DNA of 64,000 nucleotides from Bacteroidales bacterium (GCA_013376985.1 JACABB010000002.1:232718-296717), one strand, 5' to 3'. Positions 16,458 through 26,332 are shown, counted from the stretch's first letter. Translations and numbers: made by a program. The notes: generated by a model from the sequence alone, not told the origin.

Positions 16458-17438
16458 TTACATTTCTACCTCTTTTACCATTTTAAGTATTTCCTTCCAC
16501 GTTTCATCATTCATTTTAGGACCAACCACCTCAATTACCTTGCCTGAGAGAATTGCACCAATCTGACCACACTTATTAAGCGGTAGATTTTTTGCTAATC
16601 CATACAAAAAACCTGCGGCATATAAATCACCGGCACCTGTGGTATCCAAACTATTTACCTTGATAACCCCTACATTCACAACCTCATTTTTTCTTTTGAT
16701 CATTGAGCCTTTAGAACCTATCTTGACAACGGCAATATCTACCAACTTTGCAATCTCATGTAACGATTCTTCTGGTGATTTTCCTGTAAATGCTTTTGCC
16801 TCTTCTTCATTTGCAAAAAGAATATCAACATACTTCTCGATCATCTCTTTAAGGAATTCACGATTGGCCTCAACAACATTATAACTAGCCATATCCAGAG
16901 ATATTTTCACCCCTTTCTCATGAGCAAGTTGCATTGCTTTCCTAATGAGTTCGTGGTTCTGAACAAGATATCCCTCAATATGGAAATAACTATACCCGTC
17001 AAACATATCAGGGGTTATCTCATCAGGAGTCATTTCGATTGCCGCACCAAGATAAGTTCCAAAAGTTCGCTCAGAATCTTTTGAGATAAATACCGTTGCT
17101 CTTCCCGTTTGGGCTTTCCCTTTTAGTAAAATGGGTTCAATCCCATTCTTTATCATATCATCACGGTAGTATTCGCCAAACTTATCATCACTGATTTTTC
17201 CAATGAACGAACAAGGAATTCCAACATTGGCTATTCCATTTATAGTATTTGCAGCACTCCCACCCGCTGCTACATTTTGCTTTAGCCCCTTTGTTGCCTC
17301 TGTGGCCAATTTCAAAAAATTCTCATTCACCAACTGCATGCTGCCTCTTGGCAGGTTGAGTTGATTAAGGATATTATCATTCTCAATGCTTATTAAAACA
17401 TCTACCAAAGCATTTCCAAGTCCTAGTATTTTAGTCAT
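16458..17438 (-). CDS. PfkB-family carbohydrate/nucleoside kinase (adenosine kinase-like)
   Basis: 326-aa ribokinase-fold kinase, cytoplasmic. The N-terminus LGLGNALVDVLI and the GGSAANTI glycine motif bind the sugar; DTTGAGDLYAAG near the C-terminus carries the catalytic Asp and anion hole. The length and the set of motifs fit the adenosine kinase-like branch, but substrate choice within PfkB cannot be settled by eye. The start is taken at the ATG at 17438, because family homology begins there (MTKILGLGNA) and the 14 upstream codons look like untranslated sequence. It shares a terminator with the operon on the opposite strand. Confidence 0.88.
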   Translation of the reverse strand: MTKILGLGNALVDVLISIENDNILNQLNLPRGSMQLVNENFLKLATEATKGLKQNVAAGGSAANTINGIANVGIPCSFIGKISDDKFGEYYRDDMIKNGIEPILLKGKAQTGRATVFISKDSERTFGTYLGAAIEMTPDEITPDMFDGYSYFHIEGYLVQNHELIRKAMQLAHEKGVKISLDMASYNVVEANREFLKEMIEKYVDILFANEEEAKAFTGKSPEESLHEIAKLVDIAVVKIGSKGSMIKRKNEVVNVGVIKVNSLDTTGAGDLYAAGFLYGLAKNLPLNKCGQIGAILSGKVIEVVGPKMNDETWKEILKMVKEVEM

Positions 17439-17670
17439 TGCGATTTTATTATGTAAAACGTTTTTTGTAAAAATATTCAATTTAAGAATTGAGACCGCTC
17501 TGACTGTAAATTATTTTGTCCTAAATATTTTTATTGCATCAAAACTAAAGGGAATAAAGCCTAAGAGATTAAAATAACTACAAAATTCACAAAATATAGA
17601 ACTAATAATATTGAAAAAACTTAATACGATGATTGCAGAGCAATTAAGAGATCACCGATCACCACCGTAA

Positions 17671-17700
17671 TTTATATATAGTCTAATTTATAATTACACA
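17671..17700 (+). repeat. Left terminal inverted repeat of IS630 relic A
   Basis: Pairs with 18701-18730. The outer 17 nt match at 16 positions; a 5-nt variable gap is followed by 7 matches out of 8. Confidence 0.7.
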
Positions 17701-17739
17701 TTAATTTTAGTGGTTTTGAAAAGCTAAACTGCCAGAATT

Positions 17740-18718
17740 ATGGGAAGAAAAACTTTACAAATACAAGGCTATGCTCCCTAACAAATAAAATCTCTGCTTA
17801 ATAGGGATGAAAAATATACCATAGGCATCAGGTTATATGCCGTATACTAGGTCTCCATTGGCCAGTCAACCCGGAAGTTGGAGAACCTGTACGATGCTAG
17901 CTTCAAGCAGATATGTAATTGGGTTCACCGATTTGAAGAGTATGGGGTGAATGGCCTGAAAGATAAGCCCAGAAGCGGCCATAATCCGAAACTGACTGAA
18001 AAAAAATTGAAGGAGTTAAGCGCCGCTGCATAATAATAGACCTGATAAGTTTGGCTATAACACCGCCAAATGGAATGGGCCAATTCTTAAGGAATACATA
18101 CAAAAGCATTTTCAAGAAACATACAGAAAGGCGAGGTATATAATTTACTCAAGAAGTTCGGCTTTACATGCCAAAAGGGGAAAGCCCAGTACCCCGAAGC
18201 CGACGAGCAGAAAAGGGATGAGTCTTGGGTTACAATAAAAAAACTAAAAAAAGAACCACATGGAATCGTAATCCCATCTGAGGATGGATTCGGCCTGAGC
18301 AATACGGCAACCATATCGTATAATTGGACGCCATGCGGGAAGCAGTCCAAGGTAATTTGCAAACAAAATAGAAGAGAAAGGCAACGATAAGAACTTCAAA
18401 GGGTACTTGAAGAAAATACGGAATACTTTTAGCGATGCGCCAAAGATAATATTGATACTGGATAATGTGAGATAGCACCACGCCAAACTTCTAAGCAGTT
18501 TTCTGGCAGGAAACAAAAAGTTGGAAATGCTTTATTTACCAACTTACTCACCAGATTCAAGCCCCTCTGAAAGAGCCTGGTGGTTTATGAGGAAATCAAT
18601 AACCCATAACAGGTTTATCGAAAGTTTGAATTTGAGAAAAGTAAAGTTTTGGCAAATGTTTTCTCACTTTCTAGCACCAAATAAAAAAATAATTAGTATT
18701 TGTGCAATCAACTATTAG
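17740..18718 (+). pseudogene. IS630-family transposase A, broken by stops and frameshifts
   Basis: Translation from the ATG at 17740 runs through two in-frame stops (TAA after codon 13, TAG shortly after) and shows an HTH region with NWVHRFEEYGVNGLKDKPRSG, typical of IS630. After more stops near 18030 the frame shifts. The DDE domain continues with SEDGFGLSN, SYNWTPCGKQ, LILDNV (followed by a TAG, then HHAKLL) and LPTYSPDSSPSERAWW, i.e. the IS630 signatures DExxxx..W, LDNxxxHxA and LPxYSPxxNPxExxW. The product cannot be made; this is an old copy. Minus-strand open frames here are shadows. Confidence 0.88.
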
Positions 18719-18730
18719 ACTTTATATAAA
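18701..18730 (-). repeat. Right terminal inverted repeat of IS630 relic A
   Basis: Inverse of 17671-17700 with the same internal spacing; it overlaps the transposase 3' end and abuts the second IS630 relic. Confidence 0.7.
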
Positions 18731-19425
18731 AAATGTACTGGACTATCTTGTGGCGCGACACAATGTTGTAATCCACAAAAAGGCTTTGCAGAATTTTCTA
18801 AAAAAACACTTGGCGATATCTGGAAAAGAGCCAGACTGTTACTAAAATCAAACACAATAAGGATAACTTTAAGGTACAACAACAAATACAAAACTTTAAA
18901 AATTGAAAAACAACGACTACATAGATCTTGGGAAGATGATAGTTGTTTTGGGTTTACGACAAATATGCCATATAAATGACAAATGAAGCTCCCCGCCACG
19001 GGATATCAGAGCCTCCGTACAAGGTTGAAATGTGCGCCCCAAGGGGCGGGGAATTGAACCCAAAAGAGATTAAAAACCAATGCTGCTAAAGAAGTTATTA
19101 GGTGTTTGGGTGTAATTAACCGTAAAAACGATCTATTCTTTGGAATGGATGAAACGACCAACACCGACAAGTTCATCCTGTTTCTGGATAAATTTGTAGA
19201 TCAGAGAGTCAATAGGACTGCTGTAATACTTGACAACTCACCAATCCAATAGCAAAAACCAGAGCGTGGAAAGAGAAAGGTTTATTGATTTCCACTTTAT
19301 CACCGCATTACCTGATAGAAATTTTTCGGCAAAGAATCAAATATCAATGGTTAACTTTTAAGCATGTCTCTCATCGCAAAGAATAATTGTCATATTTACT
19401 CAGTAACATGAGCAAATCATACAAC
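18730..19425 (+). pseudogene. Second IS630-family transposase relic (B), N-terminus missing
   Basis: A different IS630 lineage, readable only by changing frame: LDYLVARHNVVIHKKALQNFLKKH, WKRARLLLKSN in the next frame, CFGFTTNMPY, then a cleaner frame from 19082 with LGVINRKNDLFFGMDE, NTDKFILFLDKFV, VILDNSPIQ and a TAG. Another frame restores GLLISTLSPHYLIEIF and RIKYQWL, equal to the LPxYSPxLNxIExxW-xxIKYEWL tail with two residues lost. The first 90 or so residues are absent and the relic begins right at the right end of element A, which suggests that A jumped into B. Not functional. Confidence 0.78.
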
Positions 19426-19454
19426 AAAAATATTAATCGCACCCACGAACAATC

Positions 19455-19512
19455 TTAAGCAACCAATAATTCTTCATATTTCTGGGATGTTTGGGTTGAT
19501 ATATGTCAATGG
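19455..19512 (-). repeat. Dispersed ~60-bp repeat, copy 1
   Basis: Matches 44900-44960 in inverted orientation at about 54 of 61 positions with three single-base gaps. On the minus strand it reads Q-K-Y-E-E-L-L-V-A-stop, and the other copy reads Q-K-H-K-E-L-L-V-A-stop, so both look like decayed 3' ends of one gene family. It lies downstream of IS630 relic B; 19513-19567 holds nothing recognisable. Confidence 0.7.
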
Positions 19513-19567
19513 TGAACATATTTGCTAAAGGGAATATATATTTAGAACAATTATATAGGAATATGAA

Positions 19568-19595
19568 AGCCCTCAAATTAGAGTACTTGAGGGCT
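19568..19595 (-). terminator. Intrinsic terminator of the SH3-like lipoprotein gene
   Basis: Nine perfect pairs (AGCCCTCAA with TTGAGGGCT) and a 10-nt loop, 20 bp after the stop codon at 19616; the following T-run is short on the minus strand. Confidence 0.6.
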
Positions 19596-19615
19596 ATTGT
19601 TTTGAAATAACTTTT

Positions 19616-20311
19616 CTATTCAACTTTAACTGTATCGGAAACAATTTCTTCTTTTCCAATCTCTTTTTTTGGCAATGATGATAAGAAAATTGAACCTGAA
19701 AAATCTGAATTGTTTAATATTTCATTAATTGCTTCATAGCGTTTATTTAAATCTGAAATTTCTAAAGCTTTACTAGCAAATTTTGCAACAGCAATATCTA
19801 CATCACTATAGGTTACAGATTTTGATTTAAGCCAGCCCATTTCAATCCATTTTCCATCTTTCCTTTTACCAGCAACCTCAATAAATCCATCTTTCTCAGA
19901 CTTTACGGCAATAATATCCATCTTTGAAAATGATTTTCCAGTTTTATTTAATAAATCAGGGCGTGAATACATCTCAGAATTCTCAATAATTGCAGCAGCT
20001 TTGCTATTTACAATAACAAAATCACTTTGAACCCAGCCTTCTTTTCCATCTTTTAGTTTTACATTAATATATGTAATACGTTTTTTGCCTGATTTATCTT
20101 CTTTTGATTTATCAAGATACGTTGTTGTTTCACCTATGCTAATAGAACTTAACCATTTTCCAGATTCCTCTGGTGATTCTTTTAAAGAAACATTGTCCCA
20201 TATACAAACAGCATTGTTATTATCTGATAATCCATTGTTTGAACCACCCCCAGAGCAAGAAAACCCTATAGATATTATAAGAGTGAAAATGAATAAATTA
20301 TTTTTTTTCAT
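19616..20311 (-). CDS. Lipoprotein with bacterial SH3-like domains
   Basis: 231 aa. The signal peptide ends in the lipobox GFSC (Cys19), followed by a Gly/Ser/Asn-rich tether. Two SH3-like modules follow: one at about 32-105 (VSLKESPEESGKWLSSISIGE ends with KEGWVQSDFV) and one at about 110-165 (MYSRPDLLNKTGKSFSKMDI ends with GWLKSKSVTY). A helical tail of about 60 residues completes it. Such modules bind cell-wall or protein ligands, but no partner is encoded nearby. It is a single-gene unit next to the IS graveyard. Confidence 0.78.
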   Translation of the reverse strand: MKKNNLFIFTLIISIGFSCSGGGSNNGLSDNNNAVCIWDNVSLKESPEESGKWLSSISIGETTTYLDKSKEDKSGKKRITYINVKLKDGKEGWVQSDFVIVNSKAAAIIENSEMYSRPDLLNKTGKSFSKMDIIAVKSEKDGFIEVAGKRKDGKWIEMGWLKSKSVTYSDVDIAVAKFASKALEISDLNKRYEAINEILNNSDFSGSIFLSSLPKKEIGKEEIVSDTVKVE

Positions 20312-20682
20312 TTGTTTAGTTTTTGTTGTTTTATGTTATTAGAAATTAAAGGTATAAAATAGAATTAATAAAACAAATTTCAATTTTAGAATATTTCCTA
20401 CATGGTAGTAAACATAAGATTATATCGTGCATTAGCTATTTTTTAACAAACAACCTCTGTATCAATTTCTTATATTTGAATCAATGGAAAACTGGAATAA
20501 ATAAACAAAAAGCAACTCTTTTATCTTCCAATATAGGCTTTGTCGAACCCGTAAACTCGATTCCAACCCTGCATCACCATACCAAATATTGCATATAAAT
20601 ACATTGTTGTACTTCTTGAATAAAACTGACGTTAAACCATATGAATGAGACAAGGAAACAGGCACAACAATTTTACTAAAAA
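20312..20682. other. Gene-free stretch, one ACTGACGTTA half-site
   Basis: AT-rich and without a credible gene (a 67-codon minus-strand frame has no family look). It contains ACTGACGTTA at 20625-20634, the core of the inverted repeats at 52008-52229. Nothing else is seen. Confidence 0.45.
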
Positions 20683-20712
20683 ACCCGAACTGTTTTCTTT
20701 AACAATTCGGGT
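20683..20712 (-). terminator. Intrinsic terminator of the ctpA operon
   Basis: A 12-bp stem with one non-Watson-Crick pair (ACCCGAACTGTT / AACAATTCGGGT), followed on the minus strand by TTTTTT, 25 bp after the protease stop. Confidence 0.85.
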
Positions 20713-20737
20713 CTTAAGGATTTATTAGGAAGTCAGA

Positions 20738-22450
20738 TTAAGCGCTTAATGCAATCAACGGTTTTTTAGGATGTATTTTTAATTGAGAGCATACCCAATT
20801 CTCGATGCTGATTTTAGGGTTGAATAATGATAGTTTACCGCTTATATCTTTTTTCGAAAAATAGTCAATGGCTTTCTGGAGCGTTTCATCAACTTCAAGA
20901 ATATAAGGATAGAAGCCGTCATTATCGATAATGTTTCGTGCTATTACGGCTTTCAGTTGTGTTTCCAAAATAAATTTTGAATGGTCAATTTGTTTAACGT
21001 TAGGTTGTATCCCATTTTTTTGAGCATATGCAATGAACTCTTTTAGCAGATCGAAACTGCTGAGGAATTTTTTAACAGATTCAAAATCTTTAATACTACG
21101 AACTTCATTCCGATGCTTATCCGTAAACTCAAATGCAAATCGGTAAATAAGATTTCGGTTTGCAACCTTAGTTAGATAAGGGCTAATACCAGTTGTATCC
21201 ATAGGTATAAATATATCGGGCATAATACCGCCGCCGCCATAAACAATTCTACCACCCACAGTATGAAACTTAAGGGAATCAGCGAATTTTATGCTATCGG
21301 CCTGTTGAAATTCGCCATGTCGGAAACGATTGCTAATATCATTAAAATACTCATCATCACCTGGGTTGTAATGCTTTTGAATGCTTCGACCCGATGGGGT
21401 ATAGTAACGTGCTGTGGTTAATCTTAATGCCGAACCATCTTTAAAGAATACCTGTTCTTGAACCAGCCCTTTGCCAAATGATCTTCTTCCAATTATTGTA
21501 CCCCTATCGTTATCTTGAATAGCTCCAGCAAGAATTTCGCTAGCCGATGCTGAAAATTCATCAATAAGAATTATTACTTTTTCTTTAACACACTCCCCCC
21601 CAGGGTTTGAGAATATATTTTGACGTGATCTGGATTTGCCCTGAGTATAAACAATCAGTTTTGTTGAATCTAAGAATTCATCGGCAATATCTGTAGCTGC
21701 ATCCATGTAACCACCACTGTTTCCTCTCAAATCAAGGATGAGTTTTTTCATTCCCATTCCTTTTAGTTTAATAACAGCCTTAAGGAATTCATGGTATGTA
21801 GTTTTAGCAAATGTTGTTATTTTGATATAACCAATATCATTTGTTGGCATATAACTAACATCAATGCTATAAATTGGTATTTTAGCACGTGTAATTTCGA
21901 AATCAATCAATTCGTTAACACCGTTGCGCTTAACACCAATTTTAACTTTAGTACCTGTGGGGCCTTTAAGAAGTTTTGGAACGCTATCCTGTGGAAATTT
22001 TACTCCAGCAACTATTCTCCCATTTATTTTGATAATTCTATCCCCAGCAAGAACACCAAGTCTTTCCGATGGTCCACCCTTAATAGGATTAACCACAACA
22101 ACTGTATCCTTGGTTACATTATACTGAACTCCAATGCCATCGAACCCACCCTCTAATGGTTCGTTCAAACTTTGAAACTCTGAGGCTGGAATATATATTG
22201 AGTGAGGATCGAGATTCTTTAATACTGCAGGAAGAGCCTGTTCCACAAGTTTTTCCATTCTAATTGTATCAACATAATCGTCTTCAATATATTTAAGAAC
22301 GCTGGTAAGTTTATCTGTTTTTGGATTAACGAGTAGGCTTGTTCTAACATTGCCCTTATTAAGTTTGAATCCGATAACAATTCCAACAATTAATACAACA
22401 CCCAAAATAATTGGGTAGATAATATCTCTCTTCCTATTTTCGTATTGCAT
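20738..22450 (-). CDS. ctpA: C-terminal processing peptidase (S41 family)
   Basis: 570-aa serine-lysine protease of the CtpA/Prc family that trims proteins from the C-terminus in the periplasm. One N-terminal TM (about 10-27), PDZ domain (about 90-175, GIGVQYNV to PTGTKVKIGVKR), then the S41 catalytic core with LDLRGNSGG, the SASASE nucleophile motif near 300 and the lysine motif SFGKG near 323. A C-terminal extension of about 150 residues follows. The stop of the dCMP deaminase gene is 10 bp upstream, so the two are co-transcribed. Confidence 0.92.
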   Translation of the reverse strand: MQYENRKRDIIYPIILGVVLIVGIVIGFKLNKGNVRTSLLVNPKTDKLTSVLKYIEDDYVDTIRMEKLVEQALPAVLKNLDPHSIYIPASEFQSLNEPLEGGFDGIGVQYNVTKDTVVVVNPIKGGPSERLGVLAGDRIIKINGRIVAGVKFPQDSVPKLLKGPTGTKVKIGVKRNGVNELIDFEITRAKIPIYSIDVSYMPTNDIGYIKITTFAKTTYHEFLKAVIKLKGMGMKKLILDLRGNSGGYMDAATDIADEFLDSTKLIVYTQGKSRSRQNIFSNPGGECVKEKVIILIDEFSASASEILAGAIQDNDRGTIIGRRSFGKGLVQEQVFFKDGSALRLTTARYYTPSGRSIQKHYNPGDDEYFNDISNRFRHGEFQQADSIKFADSLKFHTVGGRIVYGGGGIMPDIFIPMDTTGISPYLTKVANRNLIYRFAFEFTDKHRNEVRSIKDFESVKKFLSSFDLLKEFIAYAQKNGIQPNVKQIDHSKFILETQLKAVIARNIIDNDGFYPYILEVDETLQKAIDYFSKKDISGKLSLFNPKISIENWVCSQLKIHPKKPLIALSA

Positions 22451-22460
22451 AAAGAATGTA

Positions 22461-22901
22461 TTATAATTCTAATTTGACGATCTCAATATTTGCTCTCTGT
22501 AAAAGTTCAATTCCTTCAACCTTATGGTAATCATCCTTGAAAACAACCCTTCGGATACCCGATTGAATAATTAGTTTAGCGCATTCAACACATGGGGCGG
22601 ATGTGACATATAGCGTAGAACCCTCGCTGCTGTTATTTGATTTAGCTACTTTTGTAATAGCATTTGCCTCTGCGTGCAAAACGTAAGATTTGGTTTTTCC
22701 TTCCTCGTCTTCACAAATATTCTCGAAACCAGAGGGAGTTCCATTAAATCCATCGGAAATTATCATCCGGCCTTTTACTAATAATGCTCCAACTTGTCGG
22801 CGTATGCAGTAGGAATTTTTAGCCCAAATCTGAGCCATTTCGAGGTAACGACGGTCGAACTGATCTTGTCTTTCTCCGTAGGGATACAGCTCTTTGTTCA
22901 T
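22461..22901 (-). CDS. Deoxycytidylate (dCMP) deaminase, ComEB-type
   Basis: 146-aa zinc deaminase making dUMP for thymidylate synthesis. HAEANAI carries the zinc His and the proton-shuttle Glu; PCVEC provides the two zinc cysteines. The N-terminal block (QDQFDRRYLEMAQIWAKNS) and GFNGTPSGF are typical of dCMP rather than free cytidine deaminases. It lies 10 bp upstream of the CtpA-type protease gene on the same strand and is the first gene of that pair. Confidence 0.92.
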   Translation of the reverse strand: MNKELYPYGERQDQFDRRYLEMAQIWAKNSYCIRRQVGALLVKGRMIISDGFNGTPSGFENICEDEEGKTKSYVLHAEANAITKVAKSNNSSEGSTLYVTSAPCVECAKLIIQSGIRRVVFKDDYHKVEGIELLQRANIEIVKLEL

Positions 22902-23040
22902 ACAATAAAGCGGATTAACCGATTGTTGTTTTGTACGTTGTTTTGATCGATAAATATCCTTGTTCTGAAATCTTTAAATCAATAAATTGAAATTTGAACT
23001 GACAATAAATATGGGGATTACACCATTTTTTGTAATATAA

Positions 23041-23066
23041 AAAAACCCTCATTCCGAGGGTTTTTT
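23041..23066 (-). terminator. Terminator of tRNA-Leu
   Basis: AAAAACCCTC and GAGGGTTTTT pair around ATTCC, just after the tRNA 3' end on the minus strand. Confidence 0.8.
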
Positions 23067-23073
23067 CGGTAAG

Positions 23074-23157
23074 TACCCGGGGCCGGGATCGAACCGGCAC
23101 GGTATCGCTACCACTGGTGTTTGAGACCAGCGCGTCTACCAATTCCGCCACCCGGGC
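23074..23157 (-). tRNA. tRNA-Leu (anticodon CAA)
   Basis: 84 nt. On the minus strand the acceptor is GCCCGGG with CCCGGGT (a G-U closing pair), discriminator A. The anticodon stem is GCTGG/CCAGT with the loop containing CAA, the variable arm is long as in class II tRNAs, and the T-arm is GGTTCGATCC-type. CCA is not encoded. The 78-codon minus-strand open frame over it is an artefact. Confidence 0.95.
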
Positions 23158-23181
23158 AGTAAATCTAAGAACTTTGGGTTG

Positions 23182-23213
23182 CGAAGATATAAAGTTTATT
23201 TGGTTTGGGCAAT
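23182..23213 (-). promoter_or_regulatory. Putative promoter of tRNA-Leu (ATTG-N20-TATCTTCG)
   Basis: Two mismatches to TTTG/TAnnTTTG at acceptable spacing, about 25 nt before the tRNA 5' end. Confidence 0.4.
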
Positions 23214-23243
23214 ATCGAAATCAAATGTTATGCAAAATAGTTG

Positions 23244-25163
23244 TTACACTGCCTTCCCAATAATTTTATGCGCAACCAGTTTCTTAGCTGTTTGATATAT
23301 CCCCTCTACATCAAACCCACACTCTTTATATAGTTGTTGCTGAGTTCCATGCTCAACAAAACGATCCGGAATTCCTAATCGAATTACTTTTGTGCTAAAA
23401 TCGTTATCGTTTAACCATTCTAAAATAGCACTTCCAAATCCTCCTTGTATGCAGCCATCCTCAATGGTTATAATATTATCAAACTTTTGCCCAATGGATT
23501 TAAGAAGGGCTTCATCCAGAGGTTTAGTAAAGCGCATATCATAATGTGCAATGCTTACACCTTCAGATTCAAGCATATCTGCTGCAACAGCAGCAAAATT
23601 TCCAATATGACCGAATGTTACAAAAGCAAGATCCGATCCCTCCCTCACAACCCTACCTTTTCCAATCGGAATTTGAGAGAATGGTTTTATCCAATCCACC
23701 ATAACCCCATTTCCTCTTGGGTAACGAATCGAGAATGGACCACCTCCTTCTAACTGAGCAGTGTACATCATATTACGAAGTTCCTCCTCGTTCATAGGTG
23801 CTGCTACAATCATGTTAGGAATGTTTCGGAGATAAGATATATCGAATGCTCCATGGTGTGTAGCACCATCATCGCCAACCAATCCACCACGATCTAGACA
23901 AAGAATAACTTGTAACTTTTGAATTGCTACATCATGTATTATTTGATCGTAGGCTCTTTGCATGAATGAAGAGTATATATTACAGAACGGTACATAACCC
24001 TCTGCCGCTAAACCAGCCGAGAAGGTTACCGCATGTTGCTCGGCAATGCCAACATCAAATGTTCGATCGGGCATCAATTCCATCATAATATTCATTGAGC
24101 AACCGCTAGCCATAGCAGGAGTAATTCCAAGAATTTTACTATTTGTTGATGCCAATTCAACCAGAGTTCTTCCAAAAACATCCTGATATCGGGGAGGAGT
24201 GGGCTTATCGTTTACAACAACAATTCTTTCACCAGTTGATTTATTGAATACTCCGGGAGCATGGAATAGCGTTTGGTTTTCCTCCGCAGGAGTAAATCCT
24301 TTTCCCTTTGTTGTTATGCAATGTAAAAGTTTTGGCCCCGGAATATTTTTTAAATCGCGTAATATTTTTGTTAGATAGACTACATCGTGACCATCTACAG
24401 GGCCGAAATATCGAAATCCAAGCGATTCAAAAAGATTACTCTGTTTTAGCAGGGTAACTTTTATTGCATTTTCAATTTTTTGAACTGCGGAGCGAGTTTT
24501 TGGACCAAGTTTATCCACTTTACCCAGTATATTCCAAACATCAGTCTTAAATTTATTGTACGTTTTTGATGTTGTAATATCGAGAAGGTACTCCTTTAAT
24601 GCACCAACATTTGGATCGATGGCAATGTTATTATCATTAAGAATAACAAGCAGGTTTGATTTTTCGATACCCCCATTATTCAACCCCTCAAAGGCAAGAC
24701 CTCCCGTTAAGGAACCATCCCCAATAACAGCAACAACCTGACGTTTATTTCCCTCTTTTTGAGATGCAATAGCCATTCCAAGAGCAGCAGATATTGAGGT
24801 TGATGAGTGACCCGTTCCGAAAGAGTCATACTCACTCTCGCTACGTTTAGGAAAACCGCTAATCCCCTTATATTTTCTATTGGTATGGAAAACTGATTTT
24901 CGACCAGTTAGTATCTTATGCCCATAAGCCTGATGTCCAACATCCCAGATAATTCTATCTTCGGGTGTGTTGAAAATATAATGTAAGGCAACAGTAAGCT
25001 CAACCACACCCAGGCTGGCACCAAAATGCCCAGGGTTTTCGCATACAACATCAATAATAAACTGCCTCAACTCACCGCTTAGCTGCACGAGTTGATCCGA
25101 TTCAAGTTTTTTTAAATCGCTTGGATAATTAATCTGATCTAATAAAGGGTAGCTACCGCTCAT
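23244..25163 (-). CDS. dxs: 1-Deoxy-D-xylulose-5-phosphate synthase
   Basis: First enzyme of the MEP isoprenoid pathway: condenses pyruvate and glyceraldehyde 3-phosphate using thiamine diphosphate. 639 aa, standard length. Visible landmarks are the N-terminal [25 protein letters not shown], the TPP/Mg site GDGSLTGG with [12 protein letters not shown], the transketolase-like central domain ([15 protein letters not shown]) and the C-terminal domain ending [11 protein letters not shown]. The ATG at 25163 is chosen over a TTG two codons upstream. TAACTTTG lies 26 bp before it. Probably a monocistronic gene. Confidence 0.97.
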   Translation of the reverse strand: MSGSYPLLDQINYPSDLKKLESDQLVQLSGELRQFIIDVVCENPGHFGASLGVVELTVALHYIFNTPEDRIIWDVGHQAYGHKILTGRKSVFHTNRKYKGISGFPKRSESEYDSFGTGHSSTSISAALGMAIASQKEGNKRQVVAVIGDGSLTGGLAFEGLNNGGIEKSNLLVILNDNNIAIDPNVGALKEYLLDITTSKTYNKFKTDVWNILGKVDKLGPKTRSAVQKIENAIKVTLLKQSNLFESLGFRYFGPVDGHDVVYLTKILRDLKNIPGPKLLHCITTKGKGFTPAEENQTLFHAPGVFNKSTGERIVVVNDKPTPPRYQDVFGRTLVELASTNSKILGITPAMASGCSMNIMMELMPDRTFDVGIAEQHAVTFSAGLAAEGYVPFCNIYSSFMQRAYDQIIHDVAIQKLQVILCLDRGGLVGDDGATHHGAFDISYLRNIPNMIVAAPMNEEELRNMMYTAQLEGGGPFSIRYPRGNGVMVDWIKPFSQIPIGKGRVVREGSDLAFVTFGHIGNFAAVAADMLESEGVSIAHYDMRFTKPLDEALLKSIGQKFDNIITIEDGCIQGGFGSAILEWLNDNDFSTKVIRLGIPDRFVEHGTQQQLYKECGFDVEGIYQTAKKLVAHKIIGKAV

Positions 25164-25188
25164 ATTCAACCTCGGATGTTTATCGGTG

Positions 25189-25196
25189 CAAAGTTA
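25189..25196 (-). promoter_or_regulatory. -7 element of the dxs promoter (TAACTTTG)
   Basis: Exact TAnnTTTG on the minus strand, 26 nt before the ATG; no clear TTTG at -33. Confidence 0.45.
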
Positions 25197-25253
25197 AAAC
25201 AATTTAACCCGTAAAAACCTTTTTTGTTTAACGATGAGTAACGTCTATTATTT

Positions 25254-25261
25254 TATCTTTG
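25254..25261 (+). promoter_or_regulatory. -7 element of the OmpA-family gene (TATCTTTG)
   Basis: Exact TAnnTTTG, 39 nt before the ATG at 25301. The nearest TTTG is 27 nt upstream, longer than the usual spacer. Confidence 0.45.
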
Positions 25262-25300
25262 CTCTAATCCAAATTGTAAAGATTGTTAAAAAATCTATCT

Positions 25301-26332
25301 ATGTCAAAAATAAGTAAATCCCTTTACATCTGCATAGTGCTTGCATCCTTTTTGTTGGGCTGTGTGCCTGCAAAAGAATTTCAGGCATTACAGGATAAAA
25401 ATTTGAAATGTGAGGAAGAACGCGAAAAGTTTTCGACCGAAAACGAATCGTTAAATGTTAGAGTTACAGAATGCGATACAAAGCTAAAGGTACTTCAAAA
25501 GGAGGTTGATGGGCTTATGGCTGATAGCGCAAATCGTTCGGTTGAGCTAAAGCGATTAAGAGAGGATTATGAACGGGTATCTAGTAAATATAATGAATTA
25601 CAGGAGTTACAGCAAAACCTGATGCAAGGAAACCAAAAGGAGACCCGAAAGGTGCTTAGCCAACTCCAGATAACTCAAAAAGAGTTACAGGATAAGGAGG
25701 ATGCTTTAAAGGAGTTGGAAAGAAAATTACTTCTGCGAAAGAGCAATTTGGATCAAATGCAGGTCAATCTAGATAATCTAAATAAAGAGCTTGAATTGCG
25801 TAATGCAAGGTTGATTGAGCTTGAAAAGATACTCCGTAGCAAAGATTCTATTGTACTTGCCCTTAAGAAAAAGGTTACCGATGCGCTTTATGGCTTTGAG
25901 GGAAAGGGTTTAAGCATAAAAGTACAAAATGGGAAGGTGTATGTTTCATTAGAGGAGAAGTTGATGTTTAAATCGGGTAAGTACGATGTAGATCCTAAGG
26001 GTGCAACAGCCCTTAAGCAGCTAATCCCAGTACTTGAGCAAAATCCCGATATAAATATTTTAGTTGAAGGGCATACCGATGATGTTCCCTTTAAAGGAAA
26101 CGCTGTACTGCTTGATAATTGGGACTTAAGCACCAAGCGAGCAACAACAATCCTTCGGATTTTAGTGAACGGCACAAAAATTAACCCAGCAAGGGTTACC
26201 GCTGCTGGTCGAAGCCAATACGTTCCTCTCGATAAAACCAAAACTCCCGAGGCACGCCAGAAAAATCGAAGGACAGAGATAATCCTTACTCCAAAACTGG
26301 ATGAGCTGTTTAAACTGCTGGAATCGAACTAA
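25301..26332 (+). CDS. OmpA-family lipoprotein with long coiled coil
   Basis: 343 aa. The lipobox LLGC (Cys near 21) follows a signal peptide; residues about 30-195 are one continuous coiled coil of heptads; the C-terminus (about 210-340) is an OmpA/MotB peptidoglycan-binding domain with VEGHTDDVPFKG and NRRTEIIL, including the Asp and Arg that grip diaminopimelate. It probably links the outer membrane to peptidoglycan. The ATG at 25301 is used rather than a TTG six codons earlier because it starts a normal signal peptide. It is divergent from dxs and ends in a hairpin. Confidence 0.88.
   Translation: MSKISKSLYICIVLASFLLGCVPAKEFQALQDKNLKCEEEREKFSTENESLNVRVTECDTKLKVLQKEVDGLMADSANRSVELKRLREDYERVSSKYNELQELQQNLMQGNQKETRKVLSQLQITQKELQDKEDALKELERKLLLRKSNLDQMQVNLDNLNKELELRNARLIELEKILRSKDSIVLALKKKVTDALYGFEGKGLSIKVQNGKVYVSLEEKLMFKSGKYDVDPKGATALKQLIPVLEQNPDINILVEGHTDDVPFKGNAVLLDNWDLSTKRATTILRILVNGTKINPARVTAAGRSQYVPLDKTKTPEARQKNRRTEIILTPKLDELFKLLESN

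Larger units (their letters stand above)
17671..18730 (+). mobile_element. IS630-family insertion sequence relic A with terminal inverted repeats
   Basis: About 1.06 kb bounded by imperfect inverted repeats: 17671-17687 (TTTATATAtAGTCTAAT) and 18714-18730 (inverse of TTTATATAaAGTCTAAT), 16 of 17 matching. Further in, ATTaCACA at 17693-17700 pairs with ATTgCACA (inverse, 18701-18708) at the same distance. The interior holds a broken IS630 transposase. A TA target duplication cannot be shown because the flanks are runs of TA. Confidence 0.75.

Noticed and set aside
17903..18516. Several minus-strand open frames of 70-94 codons
   Set aside because: They lie antisense to a clear IS630 transposase relic and have no family look.
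20462..20665. 67-codon minus-strand frame in the gap before ctpA
   Set aside because: No start signal, no conserved feature, contains the repeat half-site; treated as non-coding.
22915..23151. 78-codon minus-strand open frame over tRNA-Leu
   Set aside because: Its first 20 or so codons are the tRNA itself and the rest is the gap sequence; a tRNA shadow.
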